A program made the position numbers and the translations under genes. From Notolepis coatsorum (Eukaryota; Chordata; Actinopteri; Aulopiformes; Paralepididae): 64,000 nt of DNA. Below the pieces are notes generated by a model. The model had not been told where the DNA came from, did not search any database, and saw only the letters and a program-made list of their open reading frames with translations. Positions 43,561 to 55,403 of this stretch are shown piece by piece. The stretch spans positions 128,005,318 through 128,069,317 of the forward strand of contig OZ020588.1 in NCBI GenBank assembly GCA_963971535.1. Direction: 5' to 3'. How positions within the stretch are numbered: the stretch's first letter is position 1; each line of letters starts with the position of its first letter.

Positions 43561-44869
43561 AATAGCTAATCTTTTTACACAATGACTATTCTTTTCATGA
43601 GAAAAACAGATATTTATGTTAGCAGCTGACAGTGAAGTTTTGTACTATGAAATTAAAGTTGTGACTTAGCTCAGAAGATTGAGCTGGTGTTCCCAGAGCA
43701 TGATTGCAGTTTGACATGTATTTTTCACAATGCATTGCTATAAAATGGCCCACAACCACAAGAATTCAGGAACAGTAACTAAAACTGGGAGGGCAAAAGT
43801 TGCATTTAGTAAAAAAGTACCACTGATTTTCCATTTCTGTCTCTTTCTATCTCTCTCGCTCACTCTCTTGTGTCCCTGTCTCTCTCAGAACAGAAGAAGG
43901 TGAGGGAGGTAAACGGGTGAAAAAGAAGGTAAAGAGGGACGTTAAGCGTAGCTATAGTCAACATGCCGTGTTAAACAGAACTTTGGAAGCGGGCCCGACA
44001 CATAGCGGCGTCTTTGTTTGGTTGGTGTTGGAGCCGCAGGATCCTCTTGCACCGCGAGGTGTTTAGTAGAGGTGGCAGCTGCACGAGGGAGGAGAGAAGA
44101 AAGGAGCTCTTTCACTGTGGCTGATGGGGAGAGGGAGGGAGAGGTAGAGTTAGAGCAAAGGAGAGAGGGAGGGAGAGTGGCAAAGAAAGAGGTGAGTGAG
44201 ATTGTGTAAGAAAGAGCAAGTGGACAAGAGAGAGTGAGGCAAAGAGGGAGACAGAGAAAGAGAGAATGAGGGAGGGAGAGGGGTAAAGAAATAATGAGAA
44301 AGAGACACAGGGAGAGAGTCAGAGAAAGGGGGAGAGGCAGTCACAGAGGGCAAAGGAGAAAAGAGAGAGAGGGATCGAAAGAGTAGAAGAGAGGGAGAGG
44401 GTTGGCACCTGGCTGACAAGCTGAGGAAGCCTGCTCAGAAGTGCTGACTGACTACCATGAGAGTATGGTGAGAAAGAAAGGGGAGAGAGAGAGAGGGAGG
44501 GGAGAGACAGGGGGAGAGAGAGAGAGGGAGGGATGTTTTCAAACAAAATTATCTACAGATGGTAAATTGGAGTGTTGTGTACATTCATAGTTATTAAAGA
44601 CTTAGCGGTTTGAGTACTTTCAGGTGATGTATCACATTCACACTGAAAGTGTTTTGGATTGAACAACTGCAAATACATTGGCTGTCCAAAAATATTTGCA
44701 AAACTGACTTACACATGGTTTTTCGCCTGAAGGATTCGACTGTAAACAAGTATTGAAGTCTATGACGTAATTCCGGGGGGGGGGGGGGGGTTTGGGGGGG
44801 GTTTGGGGGGCTCATTCAAAGGACTCATACAGGCACGAATCCTTGAATTGAGCCTCATATCCGCTTATG
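43561..44869. other. Purine-rich stretch and G run, no supported gene
   Basis: From 44065 to 44540 the plus strand is strongly GA-rich (GAGAGGGAGG-type motifs). A run of 18 G at 44777-44794 is followed by two GGG-TTT-GGG units. Open frames in it are low-complexity. Confidence 0.5.
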
Positions 44870-45201
44870 TTCATGTCTTACATTCTTATATCTCCGCCCA
44901 CTACAAACATGGGAACTCTCTAACCCCCCCCCCAACCCCCCCCCCCCCCCCCCATCTCTCTGAGTGCTTCTGTCGTAGTGCTGACCAAGGTGGTGGATGT
45001 CTCGGGGTCTTGGCCAAGATTGCAGTGACTGTTCTACGTGCACCACCGAGGCCATGGATCAGCTTCTTACCGTCTTCTGTCCGTGGTCTGTCAACGTGGT
45101 TTCATTGCTGGGTTAAGTACTTCTATTCTATTCACATAATATGCTTACTTCATATATCTATTCTATTCACATATATGCTTACCACTTGTATCTATTGCTA
45201 T
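44870..45201 (+). mobile_element. CR1/Rex1-like LINE 3' UTR, second copy, left part
   Basis: From CTACAAACATGGGAACTCTC to TATCTATTGCTAT this follows 37440-37827 with moderate divergence. The remainder of the same copy is at 63246-64000, separated by an 18-kb insertion. C runs at 44925-44953 correspond to those at 37470-37535. Confidence 0.8.
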
Positions 45202-45427
45202 CAGAGCATGTGAGCGGCGCGGAGCGGCCGAGAAATCTGCTCTTCGCTCTAGACGGCTGAGTTCCGCTCTCATTCACTCATGTTGCCCCCCCCCCCCCCC
45301 AAGCCGCTCCACGCTCGCTCAGCGGTCATCTTAATTTGCGCATCAAGCGCTCCCCGCTCCACAGCCCTCAGCAGATTTTTTTTTTTTTTTTGGAGCATGA
45401 TGTAAATTAGCTTGATTTGACCAACAG

Positions 45428-45829
45428 TCTGCACCCCCTGGGCCCCTTAACATTTGTTTGTATTGAGCCGTATTCTATTGTACCCATTCTGCAATGTTAA
45501 ATAACGTTTATCCATTCAACTAGCTGTACTATGCTAATGTAGCTAGCCTAGCCGCAATGCTATGGCAGATCCCATTCACGTTAGCATGTAAGCTAACAAC
45601 AAGAGCGCTCTTTTTGTGAGGCTAAACTCTCCGCTCTTGGTGGTACATTGTGTTGATGACTCTGCACCCCCTGGGCCCCTTAACAATTGTTTGTATTGAG
45701 CCGTATTGTATTGTACCCATTCTGCAATGTTAAATAACGTTTATCCATTCAACTAGCTGTACTATGTTAATGTAGCTAGCCTAGCCGCAATGCTAAGGCA
45801 GATCCCATTCACGTTAGCATGTAAGCTAA
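45428..45829 (+). repeat. 233-base tandem duplication inside the hAT element
   Basis: The block starting TCTGCACCCCCTGGGCCCCT at 45428 recurs at 45661. The second unit is interrupted at 45830 by the LTR element and resumes at 56496 with CTAACAACAACAGCGCTC. The first unit gives the uninterrupted order (GTAAGCTAACAACAAGAGCG), a second internal proof of the LTR insertion point. Confidence 0.9.
45826..45829 (+). other. Target duplication of the LTR element, left copy
   Basis: CTAA here and at 56496-56499. The uninterrupted tandem unit at 45593-45597 has it once. Confidence 0.8.
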
Positions 45830-46571
45830 TGAAGTGTCTTTCTTCATTTATCTCTATTTGTAATCGTATAGTTTTCTATTACCCTTTTCCTCTGCATTGG
45901 TTTAGGTATTTTCAGATGTTCGGTTTCAAGTAAGAGGAGACGGACGATATGGTCAAAATCAACGGGCGGCGGTGTTTATTAATAAAACCACAGCTTTAGG
46001 AATCAACAAGTACATCGTCTCTTTGGTTAAATCTAATTGTCTCTTTCATTCAATCTAATCGTCTCTTTCATGTGGCTGTTGTTTCTTCTTCCGGTGCGGT
46101 TCTCTTAGTTGTTGTCCTGGTTTCCAGGCCAACACGCGTTCTCTCTAGTGGTCCGCTGGTCTGGTTGTCAAGACAACCTGGTCTCCTCGCCGATCAGGCA
46201 GGGAGTGCTTGATTTCGTATCGGCGGAGTCTGCTATGAACCTCGGCTCAGTCATCTGGTCTCAATGGCTCTCTGGGTCATCGGCTCTTCAGTAGCCGGCT
46301 TGTCGAGTCTCAGGCTCGGTTCTCGAGTTCTGTGTGGCTCTCCAGGTCCTCCTCCGTCTCCTCTGAGTGTCTTGCTCGGCTCTCGAGTTCTGTGTGGCTC
46401 TGCCTCTCAGGGGTCCGTCCCCTGTGTGTGTCCGGGTCTGTGTCAGCGCTTCCCCAGGTCCCTTCTGGGTGTGAGTCAGGCTCGCTCTCGAGAGATCCTC
46501 TCCTGTCTCCTCGCTCCCGTCACCGGGTCTGTGTGTGTCCTTGTCCGTCGCCATCAGCCCTTTTTATCAGA

Positions 46572-46626
<55 letters not shown>

Positions 46627-47718
46627 AGAGAGAGAGAGCCCTGCCTGCCTCTTCACGTTTCACATTCCAGCAGGAACTTGTCTGCGGGTCTGGTGACAAC
46701 ATGTTTCGCTGACACAACCGTTTTTCACCATAGAACCTTGCCGGGCTGTTTAATCATTGATTAGTTTAATGCGTGTCATCTCTTCATGCTTCTTGTGACA
46801 ACAGTTTTCATAGTCTATGGGGAGACAGACTGGCTCTTGATGCATAGCTAATAAAACATGAGCTATTTCCATCTACAAACTCTTTACCATTCTGTAATTG
46901 CATTTTAGAATACTAAGATAATTCTTTATTGTCTAGCCAGTGACTCACTGTCTTGTCTTCAGTTGGGTCCACTTTTTACTTTATTTGATTGAACTATTTA
47001 TCTTACTGTTTGTTTTTCCTATTCTAAAGTACGCTGTAATCTAGGTTTTAGCTCTATTTTGATCATTTAGTATTTTGTTCAGTATTAACATTAATTTACA
47101 AACAATGTCTTTGTATTTGGTTCACTTATGGTCAACTTTTCATGCCTGCCAAACCTATTTATCTAAGGTGATTTGGTATGACAGCTCACTTTTAACATAA
47201 TGGTCCTTTCTTTACATATGTGTTGCAATGTTTTCTAAGGCCATCTAACTAATCTCTCTGACAAAGCCATTAGTTTTCTCTATATCCTTAAGGTCTAAAA
47301 ACCGTCTAGTCTAACTATTAGAGTGGCATTCTACTGTGTAAGGGGGAGATTTCCAAATAGTCTGTGTCACCTTTCTGACCTCTGGGTCTTCGTCAGCAGC
47401 TGCCGTGTTGTAACCTGAAGTTCCTTCCGTAGGGTAAATATGACCTTTTTGATCTCCACGGTTATTCTCAGTTTGTTTTAGTTCTCAACGATAGTTCTCC
47501 TTTCGGCCCGTCTTACTATAGTCCTGAGGGGTCAGTTTTATTGTCTTAAGGTCAGCCATCTGTTTCTGGGGAGTCAACCTGCCTCTTACCCTCTGTAGCC
47601 TAGGGTCTCAGAAATAACTTCACATGGTGTATTCTCAATCAGCATTTTGTCTTTCTAATCATTACCTTGTACATTTCAGTTGGCATTTATTCATGTTTTC
47701 ATTTAGAAATATACGACA
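45830..47718 (-). repeat. 3' LTR of the 10.7-kb element
   Basis: Plus-strand limits TGAAGTGTCTTTC and ATATACGACA. Contains a (GA)n run at 46574-46620 and, on the minus strand, ATTAATAAACACC (near 45982), a plausible polyadenylation signal. A 166-codon plus-strand frame over CT-rich sequence (46264-46764) is antisense to the element and probably not coding. Confidence 0.92.
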
Positions 47719-47735
47719 ATCCACCCTTAGGGGGT
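47719..47735 (-). other. Purine-rich tract next to the 3' LTR
   Basis: Minus strand: CCCCCTAAGGGTGGAT immediately before LTR start TGTCGTAT. A short, imperfect polypurine tract in the expected place. Confidence 0.5.
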
Positions 47736-49614
47736 TTAATAACCCACTATACAACATTAATTTTCTAAATTAAACATGTTAAAAATCATAACCATAATTT
47801 TTGCTAATATTTTTCAAAATTTCAAAAAAATCCAAAATTGACCCAAATCGAACTACAAAACCCTTTTCCATCTGTACAGTTACAAAATCATCATTTCACC
47901 TACCTTTTCCTCCTTTCACAGTTTATACACATTATCAGTTATTATTATGACATCCAGTCTAAGAAAGCTGTTCCTGTTTTTACAAGAAACACTCTTTCAA
48001 TAATAGCTTTGTTGTTTAGACTATTTTTTATCCGTGTAATTAGCTTAAATGTCTATTTTGTGTAATGGACTCTGCAAGAAAAGATTAATACATCACACCA
48101 CTAAAAGATTAACTCTCTAAACATTTGAGGGAAATTCAAACAAGCATCCTAAATTATTTCTTCTCCTTGAAAATACCACTGAGGCCTCAATTATTGTATC
48201 TTGTGCTAATCACCGCCTCTTCTTCGTTGTATGCAGGTCTCTGGTACTGCTCCGATTTTCCACAGAAGGAAACGATTTTCCCTCTGTCCTTTTTGCATTT
48301 TGGATTATTATTTACAAACACACAATAGATTGGAAACATTTATTTTCACAGATACATCTTTACTGTTCTGCATTTTGACAATACATTTTTCTCCAATTAA
48401 TTATCTATGTATTTCACAGCTTCCTACGTTAGCATTCAATCAAATCATCTTTGTCTCATTTCTTTTTGTGCTGTACTGTTTTACTAGATTCAATATCTCA
48501 AGATCAACACAACTACCTCCACCCTTGACAGTGGAATAACCATTATTTCACTTTCAAATACCTTGTTTCCCGACAGCTCCTCGGTCCGGACAGTCAGCTC
48601 TAGACGAGGCCAATCACCAACAGAACCTATGTGCATGGTCAACAAACCACAGTCCCTTTAAACACACATCACACTCTCTCTGCCAGCTTTCAACAAGCCG
48701 GTGCAGAGTCCTCCATAAGTCAATCATCAAATTCACATGCCTGCACCCTACATGAACACTATTTCGGCCAATTGGCGACCAAAAACCTACAGAGCTTTCT
48801 TATAGACAGAGAAATATGTTTCCCCAACACTTATCATAACCCAAAAAGTGACACAACCCTCCAGATTCTACATCTGGAGCCTTAATGAGCGGAAAACAAA
48901 CCATGAACCAGCTCCCGTCCATTCCCAGTTTCCAGCTCATCATATCAGACTTCCTACCAGCCTTGCTGTGTCACCACCACCTGCTATCCCCGACCGGCGA
49001 GAGAACTCCCCCAGCCAGCCAGTTCCTAAAAAAAAGTATAGTCAACCAAAAACAAAGAAAATTAAAAATAAACAAAAAAACTGTGAGTGCCTACATGCTA
49101 CACACCCATCAAACAGAACTTAACAATCATCTAGAGGCATAAATACCCCCGCAAAAACTAAGACAGCAAAATTAAAAATCCAAAAAGAAATAAAATAAGT
49201 AATGAAATAATAATTGTGTTTTTTTTTTTTTTTTTTTTTTTTTAATTCCTTAATTCAACTTTGACCACCCTTTGATCAAGTATTGTAATCACTACTATAA
49301 ATAGTCCTTTGTTTCTAACTCTGTCTAATATTATATGTTCCATTGTTCCTGTCTAAAACCATAACTTTTGTTAGTTTAGATTAATCCATGCAATTTTTTC
49401 CCCAGTTACTTCATTCCTCTATAGCCCCAACTTACCCTGGTTAGTCTTCCAAACCATTTTAGTAACTCGCACACCTAATCAAACCTTATCTATGTATCCT
49501 CATCTCTATCCTTATTCTAATCAGTCTCATTTCCATTTTAATTTATCAATAACTCTATTTACTCGAGCACCCAAAAGGCTTTGTTTGTGCATTTCCGCTT
49601 TGCTCTTAATTAAC
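47736..49614 (-). other. Non-coding interior downstream of the Gag-like ORF
   Basis: AT-rich, no pol motifs in any frame. A run of 24 T (49219-49242), i.e. an A run in the element's sense strand, lies about 370 bases after the ORF stop. Confidence 0.6.
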
Positions 49615-50730
49615 CTATGACCTATGCAGACACCCCCTCTGACAATGTCCCAACTCTCCACATTTCCAGCAACCCTGTTTGGACTCTTGCTTCTTATTGG
49701 ACGTTCGCTGAGTCTGCCACCCTTTGTAACATGACCGAGCGAAATGGCCAACCTCCCCACAATTCCAGCACACAGCCGACGCCGGCCATCCCAGGGGTTC
49801 CAGTTTACCACGACTCCCACAGTCTCTCGGCTGGCCTCCCACCGTCCTCGCCAGGTCCACCCCTCTCCTGTCCTCTGGTCGCATGTCCTGTTGCCTGGAG
49901 GAGAGAGGGGCATACCTGTCCTTTTCTGCTGCCTCTCCTCGGGCCTTCTCTTGTTGGGAGGGGCCTGGAAACTCACCCCTCCTGCGGTTCTGTTCACCCT
50001 GTCGCGGCCCAGTTCCCTGTCCGGGCAACGGGGCACAGGGCACTCTTTGATCACAGCGGCCTAGGTCAGACGCCCGAAACATGATCTCAACAGCTGTCGC
50101 TTCTAGTAGCACAGTCTTTCTCGCCAGTTCTCGTCCCAGTCTCTGAGTCTCGTGTGCGGCTTGACCGATCTCCAGCTGTGTCTTCATCAGATCTCGATGA
50201 ACTGCCTCGTGTTGTTCGAACGCTGTCACAAACGCTCTCTGTTGTCTATAGTATGCTGCCTCTTCCCCCATCTCAGCACTGGCGGTTTGACGTCCCATCG
50301 TTGGGCTCCGCCTCTCATCTTGGCTTTGGTGCTGAGGGCAGGGTAGACATGGGAAACGGGTGGGCTGTAGAAACTGTTCGTGTATTACATACCTGCTGTC
50401 GGTCTCAGTTCCAGCCATCCGGCCAGAGTGGACTTCGTGGGACTGCTGTAACCTCAGTCTCCTTTTCTGCCCCTTGGTTAAACCGCAGTCGCCTGCAATG
50501 GACACTCCAGCTTGAATCGGTTCTGGTTGGAGTAACACCGTTGTCACTGGTTCACTCCCCTGTATCAGAACCAAAGTCAACTTCTCAAGTCCTTCTGTCG
50601 TACTGGTCACATGAGAGAAGTCCATATTCAAATCAATCAGATCATCACTGGTAAAGTCTATCTGGGAAATGTCTGCAGAGGCTCTCGGCCTACTCCCCCC
50701 AATGGCCCGATCACTAAGGCCCTCTTCCAT
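49615..50730 (-). CDS. Gag-like protein with two CCHC zinc knuckles
   Basis: 371 codons, open from ATG (50730) to stop. The N-terminal half has no domain I recognise. A charged helical segment at about residues 150-215 (EEAAYYRQQRAFVTAFEQHE, QLEIGQAAHETQRLGRELAR) may be a coiled coil. An Arg/Gln/Gly-rich linker leads to two C-X2-C-X4-H-X4-C knuckles, CWNCGEVGHFARSC (about residues 323-336) and CWKCGELGHCQRGC (about 353-366), which bind nucleic acid in retroelement nucleocapsids. I see no major homology region, so capsid identity is inferred from the knuckles and position only. It is the only good ORF of the 10.7-kb element and lies 3.9 kb from its 5' LTR. It could instead be a captured host zinc-knuckle gene. 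Confidence 0.65.
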   Translation of the reverse strand: MEEGLSDRAIGGSRPRASADISQIDFTSDDLIDLNMDFSHVTSTTEGLEKLTLVLIQGSEPVTTVLLQPEPIQAGVSIAGDCGLTKGQKRRLRLQQSHEVHSGRMAGTETDSRYVIHEQFLQPTRFPCLPCPQHQSQDERRSPTMGRQTASAEMGEEAAYYRQQRAFVTAFEQHEAVHRDLMKTQLEIGQAAHETQRLGRELARKTVLLEATAVEIMFRASDLGRCDQRVPCAPLPGQGTGPRQGEQNRRRGEFPGPSQQEKARGEAAEKDRYAPLSSRQQDMRPEDRRGVDLARTVGGQPRDCGSRGKLEPLGWPASAVCWNCGEVGHFARSCYKGWQTQRTSNKKQESKQGCWKCGELGHCQRGCLHRS

Positions 50731-53700
50731 ATTGTCGTTGTTGTTATTCTATTGTTATTGCATCTAACGCTTCAGTTGTTCCTATCAAATGTTCCACTAA
50801 GGTGAACTTCCTATGCTACTGTCATTCACTTCCCTTTCAACCACTCTTGTAATCACCGTTTGAAAAAACAAATTTCTCCGTCTTACACTATTTTCTACTT
50901 ACTTGAGTTAAAACACTCACACTGTCAAAATTTTACTGTGCAGACAAGGATTGATAACTGGCCTATCATTCATACTTATACCAAGGCGCATTAAAGCCGT
51001 TTTCCCTAGATGGTTATGGAAATCGTTAGAGCTCCTGTCCGGCCGAGCACCTGTACAGAAAGAAAGCAGAAACATCCAGACTTAATACAGTGGCATTTCC
51101 CTTATTATTTCCACTCTTCGTTATGCATCGGAAATGTCGGGCAACACTATACTAAAATATTCAGAGAGACACAGTGTGATTTGTTTGAAAAAATAACGAT
51201 ACAGCTTATCTTGTTTTTTGTCCGTTCCTTCAACAGGAACACTGGAGGTTTCCAATCCCCTGTGTGCTCTCTCCACCTGATTTCCTGGGAAATATAATCA
51301 TTAATCCCCTTCCTATCCATTGTCTAATAATCCTTTGTAAACCTGGTCCTTCATCTGATTCTAATCTCTCTTTGCTTGATGAATCTGTTCATCCTAACCT
51401 TATTTCTTACTTTTAAATGCCCGATTAGCGTATCGACTAAATGTATTATTCGCTTTTGCTTCACATTCCTCATACAACATCAACTTCATTCACTCCTTAT
51501 ACACACACTTGTACCCCCTCACAACACTTAATAAAAATTATTAGTGTTGCTACTGCTACCAACCACCTAATCAGGGAAAACAATAAACTTTTAGCAACTT
51601 AGATCACTAAAACCCTGACCGACACATAGTACAGCTGGCCACGTTAATAAATTCACGGACACCCGCACTATGCCACCTGCAATATTCACCCAGTTCCCTG
51701 AATACACAAAGAACCGTCAACTCACAGCCCAAAGCGTCCTCCCTTCAGTTTCGAACCTGAACGGAAACACCCCAAGCTTTACCACACCAAGAATATCACA
51801 AATCATCCTACCACCACCTGCACCTAGACAGGCCAACGCCCATCCGGTACCTACTTCACATACATAATATCAACGCAGTACAAATAAACCTACAACCAAA
51901 TGCCCACAACACACGCCGCAATCTAGGGATGGCGAAATACAAAGGAGAGACAGAGGGGGGGCGAAGGGAAAAGAAAAAAGGAGGGAGGGATATAGGGATA
52001 CAGGGACTAAGGGGAGGAAAGGGGGGGGGGGGCACACAATGCAACATTAACTATTACCAAAACCGTCTAAATCAACCTTAACTTTAATCAGACTAAAAGA
52101 GTCCGCATGGAGAGACATAGAGGGAGGGGGGGAGGGCTCCAAAATACCCATGAATATCCTATTTACCCTTACACAATATTTTAGCAAGTAACACTATTCT
52201 AATATAACCAACACTCCAAGCCCACCATAAAGGCAACAACAAAACTCCCTTTGCGCACCTGCCATCCCACAAAGTTAAGCTGGGAGACAGGGATGGAGCG
52301 GAGGGGGGCGGGGGTGGGGGGGGGGGGGGGGGGGAGGGAAGGAGGGAGAGAGGGAGGGAGGGAGGGAGGGAGGGAGAGAGAGAGAGAGGGAGGGAGGGAG
52401 GGACAGGGAGGGAGGGAAGGAGGAAGGGGAGAGTGTGAACGAGGGAGGAAGAGACAGAGGAAAAAGGGGGGGGGGGGGGGTTCACGCCAAATCCCATCAG
52501 CGCCATTTCACCTGGCCCATAACAAATACAGATTTATAATCAAACAAGTATTTACATCCATCATCAACAACTGAAAAAACCGAACATAAAGAATCCACAA
52601 ATCCCTACAGATGGCCGCTACTCAAAACCTATCATAATCACAAACTCTTCTCTATTGTTTACTGCACCTCGTTCCACCTGCAAAGGTGAAACTATAAAAG
52701 AGGCAACAGCGCCCTCCGCTGGAACGTCTTGTCCATCACCACCAACGCACCACAACACTCACCACTTCCTGTAGGAGGCGCCCACGCCTCCCCCGCAAGT
52801 GCGTCATTACGTAAACCACCCCAAGACGGGAACTCGACGTTCCACCTCAACCATAAAACAACAACTCCCAGAATCCCCTACACCGGAAGTCCCTGTCCAC
52901 CGCCTCTCTAAGATCCCGCGCTAGCAAAGAGTAGCAACACGCGAGATTCCCCGAGAGTCCAATCATGCTATATTGTTAGCACAGGTAGCTTAGCATCTTA
53001 GCTTCGTTAGCTCAGTGCCGCTAGCACCAGCTTAGCTTAGCATCCAACATCACTCCTCCTAAACGGCCCAGCCTCCTGTTGATCCGAGCGGCACAACACA
53101 TCGCGACGTTTACACAACCCCAGCTATACCCCGTAACACAACTTTAATCCTATTTAGCCCCCGTTCACAGAACATATATCATTATCCTTATTCTAGCATG
53201 CTCGCCCGCTTGGCCCCGCCTGACCAAAATACACAGTATACTAAACCCAACGCTCCCCCAGCTTAGACGCTTCCAGTGACGTCATTTTTCCAAAATCTCC
53301 GTTTTCTTTGATCTTTACTACATTACTTTTAGACCCCCACACCACCGTTATGAAAAATGTCAACGCACACTACACATCTCCTAGGTTCCATCACACATAC
53401 CATTCATTCAATTCACTCGACAACGCAACACAGCGACCACACGCTAGTCGCGTTGCGCTCAGCTAATGCTGGCAGGACAGGAGTGTGGTTTCTCCCCGCT
53501 GCAGCCTTGGCCACCTGGTTCATAATAATACAAAAAATATCTTGACATTCACTCAGAGCTCCCAACATTCATCCATTTAAACACATATACTTAGCAAAAC
53601 AATGTCCCATTCATAAACATACCATTCATTTGTACACATTCATTCCAAATGCATTTCCTTGCTTTTTTCACACAATATCCTCCTATTTTCTAATCCCCTG

Positions 53701-54602
53701 TGCAGTATTTACTTCCAAAGTGCTTCATATATCTACTGAGTCCGACTTGCTATACCCCTGAGAAACCCACTCCATTCATGTTTAGTAGCCCGTGGAGAGT
53801 TTCAGCATTCCTCCACGCGGCTGATGTTTCTTCAGATATCGACCTTAGCCAATCTGAGCCTAAATGACGTCGGACTAGAAGTGGCAATTCGCTTATGGAA
53901 CGTCTTCCAAAGTCCATTACTCCGTCGCACCGATTCTAAGTGTGGTTTCTACAGCATTCTAGCCCGAACCCTAACATCTCCCTGTTCTCTGTTTCTCTTC
54001 GCGGAACCAGGCTACCCCTGAACTTCACCACGGAACTTTTATTCTACTCTTTAAGATCTGACTACGTTTCTTTACCCTCCAATGAACCACTCCGTCACTC
54101 ACAGTCCCACGTCCCGCTATCTGTGACTAATCTCCGTTCTACTGCTCCTACGCCGGTCCCCTCAAATATTTTACCTAATCCCTAGCCTATCCCCTAAGCT
54201 GATATAACTAAATACAGACATCTATTTCCTCTCCTCACTTGGCCTTGTACCAACTATAGGCATCCTAACTGAACATCCCTAAGTGCAGCGCCGGTGTGTG
54301 GCTGAGACCAGAGCCAGGTTGTGAAACCTGGACCCCGGTACTCCTCCAACACCAACATTATCCTGGTCCATTTACAACTCATTCCTACCTAATGCAATAG
54401 CAACCCCAAAATGCAAGACTGCTTCGACCATTTACCAATTTTAAACACATTAGTACTACTTACCTATTCCCACTGGCCTCGGTCGAAATGGTGACGATCC
54501 TCAGTCCTCAGTCGTAGAGAGCATCGATGAGGGGGAGAGAACCTCTCCGTGTCCCTGAGAAGTGGCTGTTGTCGTCTTCAACCGGTTTCTGGTCGAATGC
54601 AG
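50731..54602 (-). other. Long 5' leader of the 10.7-kb element
   Basis: 3.9 kb without a convincing ORF. Contains a strongly purine-rich stretch on the plus strand (51930-52480: G runs at 52020-52032 and 52316-52334, GGGAGGGAGG repeats to 52480). A CTAGC/TTAGC-rich patch is at 52975-53045. Might contain splice sites or a lost ORF. Confidence 0.5.
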
Positions 54603-54620
54603 GACGGGTCACGGACCAAT
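54603..54620 (-). other. Possible primer binding site of the 10.7-kb element
   Basis: On the minus strand, after the LTR's CA end come AT and then TGGTCCGTGACCCGTC. The AT-TGG spacing is that of many retroviruses, but I cannot match it confidently to a particular tRNA. Confidence 0.4.
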
Positions 54621-55362
54621 TGAAGTGTCTTTCTTCATTTATCTCTATTTGTAATCGTATAGTTTTCTATTACCCTTTTCCTCTGCATTGGTTTAGGTAT
54701 TTTCAGATGTTCGGTTTCAAGTAAGAGGAGACGGACGATATGGTCAAAATCAACGGGCGGCGGTGTTTATTAATAAAACCACAGCTTTAGGAATCAACAA
54801 GTACATCGTCTCTTTGGTTAAATCTAATTGTCTCTTTCATTCAATCTAATCGTCTCTTTCATGTGGCTGTTGTTTCTTCTTCCGGTGCGGTTCTCTTAGT
54901 TGTTGTCCTGGTTTCCAGGCCAACACGCGTTCTCTCTAGTGGTCCGCTGGTCTGGTTGTCAAGACAACCTGGTCTCCTCGCCGATCAGGCAGGGAGTGCT
55001 TGATTTCGTATCGGCGGAGTCTGCTATGAACCTCGGCTCAGTCATCTGGTCTCAATGGCTCTCTGGGTCATCGGCTCTTCAGTAGCCGGCTTGTCGAGTC
55101 TCAGGCTCGGTTCTCGAGTTCTGTGTGGCTCTCCAGGTCCTCCTCCGTCTCCTCTGAGTGTCTTGCTCGGCTCTCGAGTTCTGTGTGGCTCTGCCTCTCA
55201 GGGGTCCGTCCCCTGTGTGTGTCCGGGTCTGTGTCAGCGCTTCCCCAGGTCCCTTCTGGGTGTGAGTCAGGCTCGCTCTCGAGAGATCCTCTCCTGTCTC
55301 CTCGCTCCCGTCACCGGGTCTGTGTGTGTCCTTGTCCGTCGCCATCAGCCCTTTTTATCAGA

Positions 55363-55403
<41 letters not shown>

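Noticed and set aside
43241-43585. 114-codon frame with poly-Met
   Set aside because: The C-terminal half is the GAT microsatellite and the N-terminal half has no similarity I can name.
44150-44546. Minus-strand Ser/Pro/Leu-rich frames
   Set aside because: Low-complexity translation of GA-rich DNA.
46264-46764. 166-codon frame, also present at 55055-55489
   Set aside because: Antisense to the LTR element, duplicated only because both LTRs contain it, and it runs through a GA tract.
50152-50654. Plus-strand frame of 166 codons
   Set aside because: Antisense of the zinc-knuckle ORF; no motif of its own.
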